From positions 62,001 through 126,000 of the forward strand of contig JANRLI010000007.1 of the NCBI GenBank assembly GCA_033762625.1: 64,000 nt of DNA. Reading direction: 5' to 3'. Below, one piece after another: positions 1 through 8,643 of the stretch; position 1 is the stretch's first letter; each line of letters begins with the position of its first letter. The position numbers and the translations under genes were made by a program. A model generated the notes under the pieces. It was not told the origin of the DNA. It saw only the letters and a list, made by a program, of their open reading frames with translations, and did not search any database. This DNA is from Alphaproteobacteria bacterium (GTDB taxonomy: Bacteria > Pseudomonadota > Alphaproteobacteria > UBA9219 > RGZA01).

Positions 1-855
1 GCCTGTGTGCTATCGCAAGTGGAAGCGTGGTCAACAAGCAAGCTTACCAAGCCTATTCATCTGGTGTTTTCGTTTGATGAGGAAGTGGGATGCAAAGGTG
101 TGATTACAGCGATTGATGTTTTGAAGGCGCAACACATCAAACCGGATTTGTGTATTGTGGGTGAACCCACCGAAATGCAAATGGCGGTTGCGCATAATTC
201 ACGTGCCAAAATCTGGTTCAATGCCAGTGCAACTGGTGGTCATGCATCGAAGTACAATGACCCAACGATTACCAGCGCGCACGACGTGATGACTGTTTTG
301 TCTGGAACACTGATGCGTACGCGGGGTGAATATGGAGCCTTGTTGGGCGATGAAATGCTGGGCCATGCATCCATGGCATCCACGGGCGTTAAAACACCCT
401 ATACCAATAATGTTATCCCGTCTGGGTACGAAAACCATTATGATTTTCGTGGTCGTCCCGGCATCACTCCGGCTGCGTTAGAAAATTTTTTCAGTCATAC
501 GGCGCATGCAGCTGTAGTCGAATATAAAACGCTGATGGATAAAAGTGGCCATGCCGATTTAACCGTGCGCGTTGAAATGATGAACCCCGGATTTAAATGT
601 ACGGACGACGCGGCAATTAAAATGGGGCAATTATTCGTGGGTAACGGCGAAGCGATTACCGTACCTTATGTATGCGAAGCGGCGCGGTTCTGGGATGCGG
701 GGTTTGTTAAAACCATTGTGGTGGGGCCAGGAAATATTCTTCAGGCACATCAACCGAATGAATATATTGATCCTGCGCAGCTCAAAGCATGTAATGATTT
801 TTTAGGCCGTGTGGTTGCCAGCATCACTGCGCCTTCACAAGCGCCTGCGCCTTAA
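1..855 (+). CDS. argE: Acetylornithine deacetylase, 5' end cut by window
   Basis: This M20-family zinc amidohydrolase probably converts N-acetylornithine to ornithine in arginine synthesis, in the cytoplasm. The frame is open to base 1 (it reads Ala-Cys before the first possible GTG), so the N-terminus with the first metal ligands lies outside the window. Visible marks are FSFDEEVGCKG, which holds the catalytic glutamate pair, VGEPTEMQ, a dimerisation-domain SATGGHAS stretch, and the C-terminal GPGNILQAHQPNEYI with the last metal-binding histidine, a pattern typical of ArgE. The related DapE or a generic M20 deacylase are the alternatives; the C-terminal motif favours ArgE. It converges on mlaF with one base between them. 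Confidence 0.85.
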   Translation, partial: ACVLSQVEAWSTSKLTKPIHLVFSFDEEVGCKGVITAIDVLKAQHIKPDLCIVGEPTEMQMAVAHNSRAKIWFNASATGGHASKYNDPTITSAHDVMTVLSGTLMRTRGEYGALLGDEMLGHASMASTGVKTPYTNNVIPSGYENHYDFRGRPGITPAALENFFSHTAHAAVVEYKTLMDKSGHADLTVRVEMMNPGFKCTDDAAIKMGQLFVGNGEAITVPYVCEAARFWDAGFVKTIVVGPGNILQAHQPNEYIDPAQLKACNDFLGRVVASITAPSQAPAP

Positions 856-856
856 A

Positions 857-1636
857 TCAGTTCTTTAAAATTTGCATTTGAATGGGGCCTTCGGCGCGGC
901 CATGGATGAATTGATCAACATAGGCGTTGCCTGAATGATCAACATCTTCTTTCTTACCATTCCAGATAATCTGGCCTTGGTAAATCATCGCGATGCGATC
1001 GGCGATTTTGCGCGCGCTGGCCATGTCATGCGTAATCGAAATGGCGGTAGCGCCAAGTGTATGCACGCATTTCACAATCAGATCATTGATCACGTCGGCC
1101 ATAATCGGGTCAAGGCCAGTGGTTGGTTCATCAAAGAAAATGATTTTAGGATCTGCGGCAATCGCGCGGGCAAGGGATACACGTTTTTGCATCCCGCCGG
1201 AAAGTTCTGACGGAAATAAATCAGCGACATCTGCGCCTAAGCCGACTTGCGAAAGTTTATCAACCGCGATGTCTTTGGCTTGCTTGGCGGGCATGCGGCG
1301 TGCCTGCATTAATTTAAACGCTACATTTTTCCAAACGGGCAAGCTGTCGAATAACGCGGAGCCTTGGAACAACATGCCGAATTCATCAAGCAATACATCG
1401 CGTTTGCGGCCCTGCACGGTGCGGGTTTCGTTACCATCAATTTTAATGGAGCCGCTATCCGCTTCCAGAATGCCCAGAATGCATTTCAGCATCACGGATT
1501 TCCCCGTGCCCGAACCGCCGATAATGACAAGCGATTGGCCTTTTTCAACGCTGATATCAACGCCATTCAAAACTTTTTTATCGCCAAAGGCTTTGCGGAC
1601 ATTTTTCAGTTCAATTTTTGGAACGGTATTTGTCAT
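857..1636 (-). CDS. mlaF: MlaF-type ABC transporter ATPase
   Basis: This is the ATP-binding subunit of the Mla phospholipid transporter, which moves phospholipids between the outer and inner membranes. Walker A (GGSGTGKS, about residues 40-47), the signature LSGGMQKR and Walker B IIFFDEPTTGLDP are all intact. The GM after the signature serines is usual for the MlaF/MCE-transporter ATPases. A TTG six bases upstream (1642) directly follows the mlaE stop; the ATG at 1636 is preferred and gives 259 residues. It is the last gene of the leftward run dnaB-alr-mlaE-mlaF. The MCE-domain protein MlaD and the MlaB and MlaC partners are not in the window. Confidence 0.9.
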   Translation of the reverse strand: MTNTVPKIELKNVRKAFGDKKVLNGVDISVEKGQSLVIIGGSGTGKSVMLKCILGILEADSGSIKIDGNETRTVQGRKRDVLLDEFGMLFQGSALFDSLPVWKNVAFKLMQARRMPAKQAKDIAVDKLSQVGLGADVADLFPSELSGGMQKRVSLARAIAADPKIIFFDEPTTGLDPIMADVINDLIVKCVHTLGATAISITHDMASARKIADRIAMIYQGQIIWNGKKEDVDHSGNAYVDQFIHGRAEGPIQMQILKN

Positions 1637-1642
1637 GTTCAA

Positions 1643-2479
1643 TTACTTCGCAAAGAAGATGCCGGTCAGCAAATAATTGCTGATAAGGATAAGGATGGAT
1701 GAAGAAACAACCGCATTTGTGGTTGCCGCGCCCACGCCTTGCGCGCCGCCCTTGGAATTGAACCCGAAATAGCAACCCATAAGGGTAACGATAAATCCGA
1801 ACACCGATGCTTTTACAAGTCCGGATATAACGTCCATATTTTCAAGATAACGCCATGTTTGATCGACATAGTTGGCGGCATTAAAATCCAGACGATACAC
1901 GCTCACCAAAAATCCGCCGAATACGCCGATGATATCAGCCAGCAACACAAGGGCAGGGAGCATCGCTGTACCAGCCACAATCCGCGGCACTACGAGATAT
2001 TTGACAGGATTGGTTGAAAGGGTTGTTAGCGCATCAATCTGTTCGGTCACGCGCATGGTGCCAAGTTCAGCTGCAATCGATGCACCGATACGCCCCGCGA
2101 CCATAAGGCCAGCCATCACCGGGCCAAGTTCGCGGGTCATCGATAACACAACCACGGTTGCAATTGCCCCTTCTGCCGAAAAGCGGGAAAAACCTGAATA
2201 GCTTTGCAGCGCCAGCACCATGCCGCTGAAGAGTGCGGTCAACCCCACGACCGGCAAGCAATAATAGCCAATATCAATAAACTGGCGGATGAATTGTGAC
2301 ATATAAAAGGGTGGGCGGATGCAATGCGAGACAGAACGGATGGTAAAGAATGCAAATGCGCCGGTGGATTGCAGGAATCCCAGCAAGGAAGCTCCAAGCA
2401 ATTGACATAGCTTCAATAGATTGGTTTTTAAAATATCGCGGATTTGAATGAGTTGCTCGTGGTTTTCTTTGGGGCTCAT
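1643..2479 (-). CDS. mlaE: MlaE-type phospholipid transporter permease
   Basis: This is the integral membrane subunit of the Mla ABC transporter (278 residues, within the family range). It has about five to six hydrophobic segments, and the conserved central stretch TRELGPVMAGLMVAGRIGAS followed by AAELGTMRVTEQIDAL is the hallmark of the MlaE permease family. Its ATG overlaps the alr stop by four bases and its stop abuts mlaF, so alr, mlaE and mlaF are probably translated from one message. It should dimerise in the inner membrane with MlaF on the cytoplasmic side. Confidence 0.92.
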   Translation of the reverse strand: MSPKENHEQLIQIRDILKTNLLKLCQLLGASLLGFLQSTGAFAFFTIRSVSHCIRPPFYMSQFIRQFIDIGYYCLPVVGLTALFSGMVLALQSYSGFSRFSAEGAIATVVVLSMTRELGPVMAGLMVAGRIGASIAAELGTMRVTEQIDALTTLSTNPVKYLVVPRIVAGTAMLPALVLLADIIGVFGGFLVSVYRLDFNAANYVDQTWRYLENMDVISGLVKASVFGFIVTLMGCYFGFNSKGGAQGVGAATTNAVVSSSILILISNYLLTGIFFAK

Positions 2480-3573
2480 GATTTCACTTCAATATAGCTT
2501 CGTTCGATACGATTTCCTAAATGCGTCATCAATTCATAGCCGAGTGTGCCAATTTGCGCGGCCCAATCATCAACGCTTTGATGCGCGCCCACAATTTCAA
2601 CCATCCCGCCAACATGCACAAGATTTTCCGGAACCTTGCTTACATCAACCATCACTAAATCCATTGAAACGCGGCCAACAACAGGCACTGCAATTCCATG
2701 AAGATAAAAATGATGACCAGTGGTCTGGTCGTTATTGCTAAAAACACGATGCAGACCATCGGCATATCCGTATGCCAAAGCTGCCAGCCTCATGCCTTTT
2801 TGAACACGTTGCGTTGCACCGTAGCCAACGGTGCCATCACTGTCAATTGAACGAAGCTGGATAATCGGGGCGTGAACAGATAACGCGTTTTTAAGGCCCT
2901 TTAGGCCATTCGTCCCCGAAAGTGCACGGCCAGGGCGCACTTGGTCGAAATGCATGTGTGTCCCTAAAAAAACACCATGCGAATTCGCCAATGTTCGTTT
3001 GGCGGAAACAAAATGTTTTGTTGCCCCAATGAATTTGGCCCGCTGCTGCTCGTTCATGGGGTGCAGCGGTTCATCGGAACACGCAAAATGGCTCATCACC
3101 ATTTTTACATCCACGCCATCCAGCAAACTGGGGGTGTGGATCAGCATGTTCCATTCCGATGCGCCAAATCCAATACGGTTCATGCCGGTATCCACGTGCA
3201 GATTGACCGGAATGATTTCCCCTTTTTTCTTGGCGGTTTCGCGCATGCGGGTAAGCGCGCCTAAATCAGTGATGATGGGCGTGATGTTTTTTGTCTGCGC
3301 TTCCGCTTCGCTCCCATTTGGAATGCCATGCAATACGTAGATAGTCGTATCACTGTGAAGCGCACGGATGGCTAGCGCTTCTTCGAGATGCGCTACATAA
3401 AATGTACGACAACCTGCAGCGTATAATGTTTTGGCTAGCGGAATAGCGCCAAGGCCATATCCATCGGCCTTAATCGTCGCTGCAACCTCGGCATTACCGC
3501 ACATGCTTTGCAGCACGCGAAAATTATCGGCAATAATCCCTAAATCAATGGTAGCAAGAGCCCCGGCAATCAC
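2476..3573 (-). CDS. alr: Alanine racemase
   Basis: This PLP-dependent enzyme interconverts L- and D-alanine and supplies D-alanine for peptidoglycan. At 365 residues it is of normal length. The PLP lysine lies in ATIKADGYGLGA (Lys35), and the catalytic tyrosine region VGYGATQR and the later YGYADGLHR are present. The start is a GTG (MIAGALATIDL), which aligns with the usual ATIDL opening of Alr. It lies 22 bases downstream of dnaB and overlaps mlaE by four bases. The dnaB-alr pairing is common in alphaproteobacteria. No second alr or dadX is visible here. Confidence 0.95.
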   Translation of the reverse strand: MIAGALATIDLGIIADNFRVLQSMCGNAEVAATIKADGYGLGAIPLAKTLYAAGCRTFYVAHLEEALAIRALHSDTTIYVLHGIPNGSEAEAQTKNITPIITDLGALTRMRETAKKKGEIIPVNLHVDTGMNRIGFGASEWNMLIHTPSLLDGVDVKMVMSHFACSDEPLHPMNEQQRAKFIGATKHFVSAKRTLANSHGVFLGTHMHFDQVRPGRALSGTNGLKGLKNALSVHAPIIQLRSIDSDGTVGYGATQRVQKGMRLAALAYGYADGLHRVFSNNDQTTGHHFYLHGIAVPVVGRVSMDLVMVDVSKVPENLVHVGGMVEIVGAHQSVDDWAAQIGTLGYELMTHLGNRIERSYIEVKS

Positions 3574-3595
3574 GCTTAATCATCCGCCCTATTCA

Positions 3596-5095
3596 TCAGC
3601 CGTGTTCATCAGAATGGCTTTGTTGCAAATCGGAGAAGCGTGTAAACGCGCCTTCAAAGTGAAGCTCGACCGTGCCAATGGGGCCATGGCGTTGTTTTGC
3701 CAAAATAACTTCAGCGATGTTATGAATTTTTTCGCCGCGTTCCTGCCAGTCGGTATAACGGCGGTTGAACTTTGCGTCGTCTTCGTTTTCTCGGCGCATG
3801 GGTTCGGTGCGTGAATGATAATATTCTTCGCGGAATACGAACATCACCACGTCGGCATCCTGTTCAATCGCGCCAGACTCACGCAAATCAGACAATTGTG
3901 GGCGTTTGTCTTCGCGTGCTTCCACGTTACGCGAAAGCTGTGATAGCGCCAGTACGGGCACATTCAATTCCTTTGCAATCGCTTTCAGCCCTCGGGTGAT
4001 TTCGGAAACTTCGTTCACACGGTTTTCAGAGCTTTTACTGCCTGACCCCTGCATCAATTGCAGGTAATCAATAACAATCAGGCCAAGTCCATGCGCTGAG
4101 CGTTTCATGCGCCGCGCGCGGGTGCGCAGTGCCGCAATGGTAAGGGCAGGCGTGTCATCAATATAAAGCGGGATACGTTCCAGCTCTTTGATGCTTTCGA
4201 CAATCTTTGTGTATTCCTCGCGCTTGATCTGGCCACGGCGAATATCGTTGGAGGGAATGCGCGCATATTCGCTGACCAAGCGGGTGGAGAGTTGTTCGGC
4301 AGACATTTCAAGCGAGAAGAAACCGGTAACAGCGCCCATCTTGCCGCCGGTTTCCACAAAACTGCGCGCAGCATTAAATGCAATGTTGGTTGCTAGCGCG
4401 GTTTTACCCATCGAAGGGCGGCCCGCCAGAATAATAAGGTCGGAGCGTTGCAACCCGCCCAGTTTATGATCCATATCGCGCAGGCCCGTGGTGATACCGG
4501 TAATATGGCTATCGCTTTTATAGGCGGCTTCAAAGGTTATTTGGGCTTTTTGCAAACTTGCGCCGAGGCTGACAAACCCGCCGCGCGTATCGCCGGTGGT
4601 GGCAAGCTGAAACAGTTTTTGTTCGGCTTCTTCAACTTGCTGGATGGCTTGCGTTTCAACTGCACCATCAAACGCATCGGTCACAATATCTGTCCCGATA
4701 TTGATAAGCTGGCGGCGCAGATGCAAATCATGAATGGTTTGACCGTAATCGGCAGCATTGATAATGCTGACATAACTGCCGGTAAGCTGTGCCAGATAAT
4801 CATCACCGCCCAATTGGTTGATTTCCGGATCGCTGGCAAAGAAATGCTTGAGTGTAATCGCATCGGCTTTTTGGCCGCGTTCAATCAACGTGATGGCCGC
4901 CTGATACATTTTACCAAAGACGGGATTATAGAAATGCTCCGGTCGCAAAAACTCGCTCACTTTTTCATAAGCGAGGTTGTTGCCTAAAATCGCCGCCAGC
5001 AACGCCTGCTCCGCATCCAGATTATGGGGCGGCAAACGCGACGGGGCGGGGTTGTTAGGCCGCAATACAACAAGTTCATTACTGGTTTGTGCCAT
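3596..5095 (-). CDS. dnaB: Replicative DNA helicase DnaB
   Basis: This hexameric 5'-3' helicase unwinds the replication fork and recruits primase. The N-terminal domain (from PHNLDAEQALLAAILGN) is followed by a RecA-type motor with Walker A GRPSMGKTA, Walker B LIVIDYLQLM and the DnaB-typical LRESGAIEQDADVVMFVFRE. No intein or insertion is visible. A TTG at 5113 would add six residues; the ATG at 5095 gives 499 residues. It is the first gene of the leftward run that continues into alr, mlaE and mlaF. The 230 bases upstream hold no gene I can support. Confidence 0.96.
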   Translation of the reverse strand: MAQTSNELVVLRPNNPAPSRLPPHNLDAEQALLAAILGNNLAYEKVSEFLRPEHFYNPVFGKMYQAAITLIERGQKADAITLKHFFASDPEINQLGGDDYLAQLTGSYVSIINAADYGQTIHDLHLRRQLINIGTDIVTDAFDGAVETQAIQQVEEAEQKLFQLATTGDTRGGFVSLGASLQKAQITFEAAYKSDSHITGITTGLRDMDHKLGGLQRSDLIILAGRPSMGKTALATNIAFNAARSFVETGGKMGAVTGFFSLEMSAEQLSTRLVSEYARIPSNDIRRGQIKREEYTKIVESIKELERIPLYIDDTPALTIAALRTRARRMKRSAHGLGLIVIDYLQLMQGSGSKSSENRVNEVSEITRGLKAIAKELNVPVLALSQLSRNVEAREDKRPQLSDLRESGAIEQDADVVMFVFREEYYHSRTEPMRRENEDDAKFNRRYTDWQERGEKIHNIAEVILAKQRHGPIGTVELHFEGAFTRFSDLQQSHSDEHG

Positions 5096-5325
5096 GTGTT
5101 TATCTGCGTGCAATTCTATGAGATTCGAAAGGGAGGAGGGTAGGTTTTTGCTGGCTAAATTGCAGCAGTTAATTCATCCACAGGCTGTGAGCGACGGGGA
5201 TGAATACGCTGCGATGCTATTGAATGTATTCATATTAAGCATATTTTTGCGATGAAACTATTTGCCTGGCTTTATTTTTAGTAGAATGAGGGAGCGTATT
5301 TTTTAGAATTATTTTTGGAAAAACC

Positions 5326-5790
5326 ATGTCCGCACCACAAAATGCTACCCCTGCTAAAATTCCAGCTGGCAATCATCCAAGCTTGCGTAATTTCCAGCGC
5401 ATGTTGCAAGGTCAGCTTACCAATAAAGAGATTGAACGGCTTTGGAGCTATTCTGCCCATGTAGTTGTTTCAAGAATTGAATCAAAGTGGGAAAAGCAAA
5501 ACGCATTCGTGCGCGGTGGAAGATATGTGATTAACGCGTTGCGTATCCGTGCAATTTTTGGCCCTACTGCCTATGAGCGTGCAAAAGCGCAACATAATAT
5601 GATTTCATCAGTTATATTGGCGCGCCGTGGTGAAGCAGGCGAAGCCAAACACATTGATTTATTGGGGCCAGAACGCCCAGTTCTTGGTGGTAAGCATGAT
5701 GAAGCGCTGGTTTACGGCAGCCAATTGGTCTTTGACCAGGCGGTGAAGATTCTCAAACACCCTGAAGCATTAAACTTGGCTATTGCCTAA
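5326..5790 (+). CDS. Hypothetical protein, 154 aa
   Basis: I do not recognise this family. The protein is soluble, has no signal peptide or membrane segment, and is basic in its first half (SRIESKWEKQNAF, GGRYVINALRIRAIFG). The reading frame is intact, has normal codon use and starts with an ATG about 230 bases from the divergent dnaB. Its last four bases overlap the end of the convergent NUDIX gene. A lineage-specific protein is the safest description. Confidence 0.65.
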   Translation: MSAPQNATPAKIPAGNHPSLRNFQRMLQGQLTNKEIERLWSYSAHVVVSRIESKWEKQNAFVRGGRYVINALRIRAIFGPTAYERAKAQHNMISSVILARRGEAGEAKHIDLLGPERPVLGGKHDEALVYGSQLVFDQAVKILKHPEALNLAIA

Positions 5791-6404
5791 GCGCGCCATT
5801 CGTTGCGCAGGGCTTCGCCGAACCGTGCAAACCAGCTCAGGCCATAAAGGGTTGGCAGGTTTCTGATTTTGCCATCATCCATCCACGCAATTGCTTCCGC
5901 GCGGCTTACAATATGCGTTTTGATGTTTTCATCTTCTTCCACTAAACCGAATATTTTCGATGCGTTATCGGGCAGATCAACTTCGCCAACGAAGAAATTA
6001 AAGAACTCGTCGCAGCTGCCCGGCATGGTATAGCCGCCCGGCATTGCTTTTACGCGCTTTACGATTAATCCTGCTTCTTCATGGGCTTCGCGCCGCGCAA
6101 CTTCTTCGGTGCTTTCTGTTTTATCCATCAGTCCTGCGACCATTTCAATCGACCATGGAGTTTCATGTGTTGTGGTGCCGCCCGTGTAAAGCCCGCAGCG
6201 GAATTGTTCGATTAAACAGACGCGGTCGGTGATGGGGTCGTAAGGCAGAAGGGCAACAGCGGCATTGCGAATGAACACTTCGCGCGTGAACACGCGGCTA
6301 ACCCCGCCTTGAAATAACGCATGACGATAACGATGACGTTCCAGACGCAGCCAGCCCTGAAACAAGGTCTCGCGTTCCAGCAGCTCTACATCATCGCGTG
6401 TCAT
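5787..6404 (-). CDS. NUDIX hydrolase, ADP-ribose pyrophosphatase type
   Basis: This enzyme probably hydrolyses ADP-ribose or a related nucleoside diphosphate sugar to AMP and a sugar phosphate. The complete Nudix box is visible: a glycine in AGLMDKTE, then REAHEEAGL, matching G-x5-E-x7-REx2EEx(G). The preceding VCLIEQFRCGLY and the following PGGYTMPGSCDEFFNFFVG resemble the NudF/ADPR-ase group, in which the segment after the box (here with GSCDE) recognises the substrate. Length (205 residues) fits NudF. Specificity within the family cannot be fixed from sequence alone. Confidence 0.85.
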   Translation of the reverse strand: MTRDDVELLERETLFQGWLRLERHRYRHALFQGGVSRVFTREVFIRNAAVALLPYDPITDRVCLIEQFRCGLYTGGTTTHETPWSIEMVAGLMDKTESTEEVARREAHEEAGLIVKRVKAMPGGYTMPGSCDEFFNFFVGEVDLPDNASKIFGLVEEDENIKTHIVSRAEAIAWMDDGKIRNLPTLYGLSWFARFGEALRNEWRA

Positions 6405-6462
6405 AAACGGAAATTGGATTTTTTAGAAATGGCCTGCCATTCGTAGCCGTTTAGGCGAAGAA

Positions 6463-6537
6463 TGGCTCCTCGAGTAGGATTCGAACCTACGACCAAGCGA
6501 TTAACAGTCGCTTGCTCTACCACTGAGCTATCGAGGA
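6463..6537 (-). tRNA. tRNA-Asn(GUU)
   Basis: The minus strand folds into a full cloverleaf. The seven-base acceptor stem TCCTCGA pairs with TCGAGGA, the anticodon loop CTGTTAA carries GTT, the T-arm contains GTTCGAATC, and the CCA end is encoded. It lies alone between the NUDIX gene and an orphan gene. Confidence 0.96.
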
Positions 6538-6657
6538 ACAGGGGGTGAAGGCAGTCCTTATACAAAGAAAATTCGGGGATGCCAAGGGCGGCGTTGAATT
6601 ATTTTAAAATGGGGTTTTTGCCTTTATTTCAGCTGATTCAGCATGCTGTATCAAAAA

Positions 6658-7563
6658 CTATTTATCTAAAATCAGCGATAAAGGGAAAATCCAATCTGGC
6701 GACTTTACGGGTTGTCCGTTTAACATTGCTGGTCTGCTAACACCCGATAGCGACATTACGCGGGTAGGTTGTCCGGTGAGGGGTGCTTTTTCAAGTAAAG
6801 CCTTAAGTTCTTTGAATTCTTGCTCTAGTAGCTCAGGTTTTAAAAATTTAGGATCCTTTGTGCGTTGTTGCGCAGCTAGGTATTCGCCAGCTGGCATTTG
6901 TTTTACGCGCCAATTTATTTGATCTTGCTGTCTTGGCTGGAAACTTAAAAAACTTGGTATAACACTAAAAGCAATTTTTTCATTTATATCATAACCAAGA
7001 TTACCGTAGTTCGGGGAGTGAGCAAATTGCATGCGAAATGATACGCGTAACTCACGTTCAGGATATTGTATGGAATTAATTGTAATCGAATAACCAGCGT
7101 CATTTGAAGCCGATGTGAAATTAGAAAAGTACACAGTTCTAATTTTAAAACCTTTTGCGGTACATTCTTCATGCACACACTGAAAGCCAAACGCTATTAA
7201 TGGATTTTGAATTGTTTCTTTTGCAATTTCTTGTTTACGAGCATCTAATACTGTTCTGTATTTATGCAAAGACTGATTGTCTTTAATTTTACCGTTTGCT
7301 TCACTTACATATTTTATTGCGTCAGAGGTAATATGAGTAGTGGCGTTGAAAACTATTGCGGCTGCTCCGAAAGCACATAATCCGATTATACCCCAAGGAA
7401 CCCCAGCCGTATTAACGCTGACTGATGGCGGATTGTTGGAAGAAGAGTTTAGTAAAGCGTTGCGAGCAATTGCGCCGTCAATCGCGCCTTGGCTGAGCGG
7501 GTCTGGTGGCGGCAATCCATTAAAAGCGGCGTTGTAGTTTAACCAATAATTTTCATCATGCAT
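6658..7563 (-). CDS. Hypothetical single-pass membrane protein, 301 aa
   Basis: I do not recognise this family. The first 50 residues are polar with a run of asparagines and serines, a single transmembrane helix follows (about residues 55-75, PWGIIGLCAFGAAAIVF), and the remaining 220 residues form a probable extracytoplasmic domain with two close cysteines (FQCVHEECTAKG). The DNA is richer in A and T than that of its neighbours, which hints at transfer or relaxed selection. It stands alone between tRNA-Asn and tRNA-Leu. The product may be an envelope-anchored protein; no enzymatic motif is visible. Confidence 0.7.
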   Translation of the reverse strand: MHDENYWLNYNAAFNGLPPPDPLSQGAIDGAIARNALLNSSSNNPPSVSVNTAGVPWGIIGLCAFGAAAIVFNATTHITSDAIKYVSEANGKIKDNQSLHKYRTVLDARKQEIAKETIQNPLIAFGFQCVHEECTAKGFKIRTVYFSNFTSASNDAGYSITINSIQYPERELRVSFRMQFAHSPNYGNLGYDINEKIAFSVIPSFLSFQPRQQDQINWRVKQMPAGEYLAAQQRTKDPKFLKPELLEQEFKELKALLEKAPLTGQPTRVMSLSGVSRPAMLNGQPVKSPDWIFPLSLILDK

Positions 7564-7739
7564 AAAGTATGATCCTGTGTAATATGGCGATACACAAATA
7601 CATTACTCGATACTAAGTCAATCAAAGATCATAGTTAATAAGTTATATAACCGCATTATTTTGTTAACTTGCACGGCATTAATAAAAATTACTGGCTTGT
7701 CATTCATGGGTTGATTATAAATCACGGCAGCACAGTTAC

Positions 7740-7826
7740 GCGGGCATGGCGGAACTGGTAGACGCAAGGGACTTAAAATCCCTCGGGGGCAACCCCGTGC
7801 CGGTTCAACTCCGGCTGCCCGCACCA
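7740..7826 (+). tRNA. tRNA-Leu(UAA)
   Basis: This is a class II tRNA with a long variable arm. The acceptor stem GCGGGCA pairs with TGCCCGC, the anticodon loop contains TAA (GACTTAAAATC), the T-arm is GGTTCAACTCC, and the discriminator A and CCA are encoded. The last 13 bases recur at 8628-8640, making this gene a candidate integration site. Confidence 0.97.
7814..7826 (+). repeat. Possible att site: 3' end of tRNA-Leu, copy 1
   Basis: The 13 bases GCTGCCCGCACCA close the tRNA gene and are repeated exactly, in the same orientation, at 8628-8640. A tRNA 3' end duplicated a short distance downstream is the usual footprint of a tyrosine-recombinase integration. Confidence 0.4.
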
Positions 7827-7916
7827 ACAGGATCTATCTTGCTTGTATGCAGCAGATGGAATGTTTTTTGAAAATGAAGAGCGTTTGATAACAGCCTTGT
7901 GATTGGCTGTTGAGCT

Positions 7917-8321
7917 CTATGGCCTAAACACAGGCGCGCTGCTTGGTGTTGCTCTAGGAATTGCAGTGCCGCGCTCTGCACCATCGGTTGCCTTGGGTAG
8001 AATAACGGGATCTTGTAAACCAGACTGCAAATCGTCAGTTGAAGAATATCTAGCAACAATTCTTTCAACGCGGGCTTCAGCAGCTAGCCTACGTTGCTCA
8101 ATAGCGGGGTCTGTTGGTGGCAGGCCGTCAGCAATACGGGCGTGAGCTTGAACTTTTTTTGTCACGCCGTTCGCGAATTCTTGAATACGCTCCGAGCCAG
8201 TCACGGCAGCTATCAGTTGTGCGGGACCTGCCACAATTATTGCGCCGAGCACAGCAGTGCCAAACGCTTGCGCTCGCCTAAAGAGCGTCGGTTTTTGTGC
8301 CCCTTGATCATTTTCTGCCAT
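7917..8321 (-). CDS. Hypothetical membrane-anchored protein, 134 aa
   Basis: I do not recognise this family. A basic N-terminus (PTLFRRAQAFG) leads into one hydrophobic segment at about residues 20-41 (AVLGAIIVAGPAQLIAAV), then a charged, probably helical region and a proline- and serine-rich tail ending in RP. It is the only gene in the 0.8-kb segment bounded by the tRNA-Leu gene and the repeated tRNA 3' end. The frame is intact, but nothing identifies its job; it could be a leftover cargo gene. Confidence 0.55.
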   Translation of the reverse strand: MAENDQGAQKPTLFRRAQAFGTAVLGAIIVAGPAQLIAAVTGSERIQEFANGVTKKVQAHARIADGLPPTDPAIEQRRLAAEARVERIVARYSSTDDLQSGLQDPVILPKATDGAERGTAIPRATPSSAPVFRP

Positions 8322-8643
8322 AAAAAATTCCTAAAAAAATATGCTTAGATCCAACTGTACTAGCAAATTGTTTAGTAATATTTAATTATACTAAGGCGTT
8401 GAATAAGGCTGATATTTTTTGCAGGACAAGTTAAGTATCGCTTTATAAAACAAGCAGATTGTGATTTTCCACTATCGCAGTGCTATCTGAACTATATCCC
8501 ATTTCTTCTGGAAAAAAGCCCAGAATATCGCTAGAAGACCCGCAGGCGAATGGTTCGCCTAAATGAGTAAAACGGTTTTTTGTACAGCTTCTTGAATATA
8601 TACTCTTTGAAGTTGAAAAAATCCCCAGCTGCCCGCACCATGA
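8322..8643. other. Gene-free stretch with a hairpin and a tRNA-end repeat
   Basis: No open frame here looks like a gene. The stretch is rich in A and T, contains a perfect 7-bp hairpin at 8544-8560 (AGGCGAA, loop TGG, TTCGCCT), and ends with the 13-base copy of the tRNA-Leu 3' end. The bases before that copy do not fold into a tRNA, so it is a fragment and not a second gene. Confidence 0.5.
8628..8640 (+). repeat. Possible att site: tRNA-Leu 3' end, copy 2
   Basis: This is an exact direct copy of the last 13 bases of tRNA-Leu(UAA), lying 801 bases past the tRNA end. The matching stops at the T-arm (CCCCA here against TCCGG in the gene). No integrase is encoded in the intervening segment, so if this is an integration scar the element has lost its recombinase. 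Confidence 0.4.

Noticed and set aside
993-1676. 227-residue open frame on the plus strand
   Set aside because: It lies entirely antisense to mlaF, has a composition typical of a reverse frame and shows no family motif.
4448-4987. 179-residue open frame on the plus strand
   Set aside because: It is antisense to dnaB and has no motif.
8601-8640. A second tRNA-Leu gene at the repeated 3' end
   Set aside because: Only the last 13 bases match; no anticodon arm, D-arm or acceptor 5' strand precedes them.
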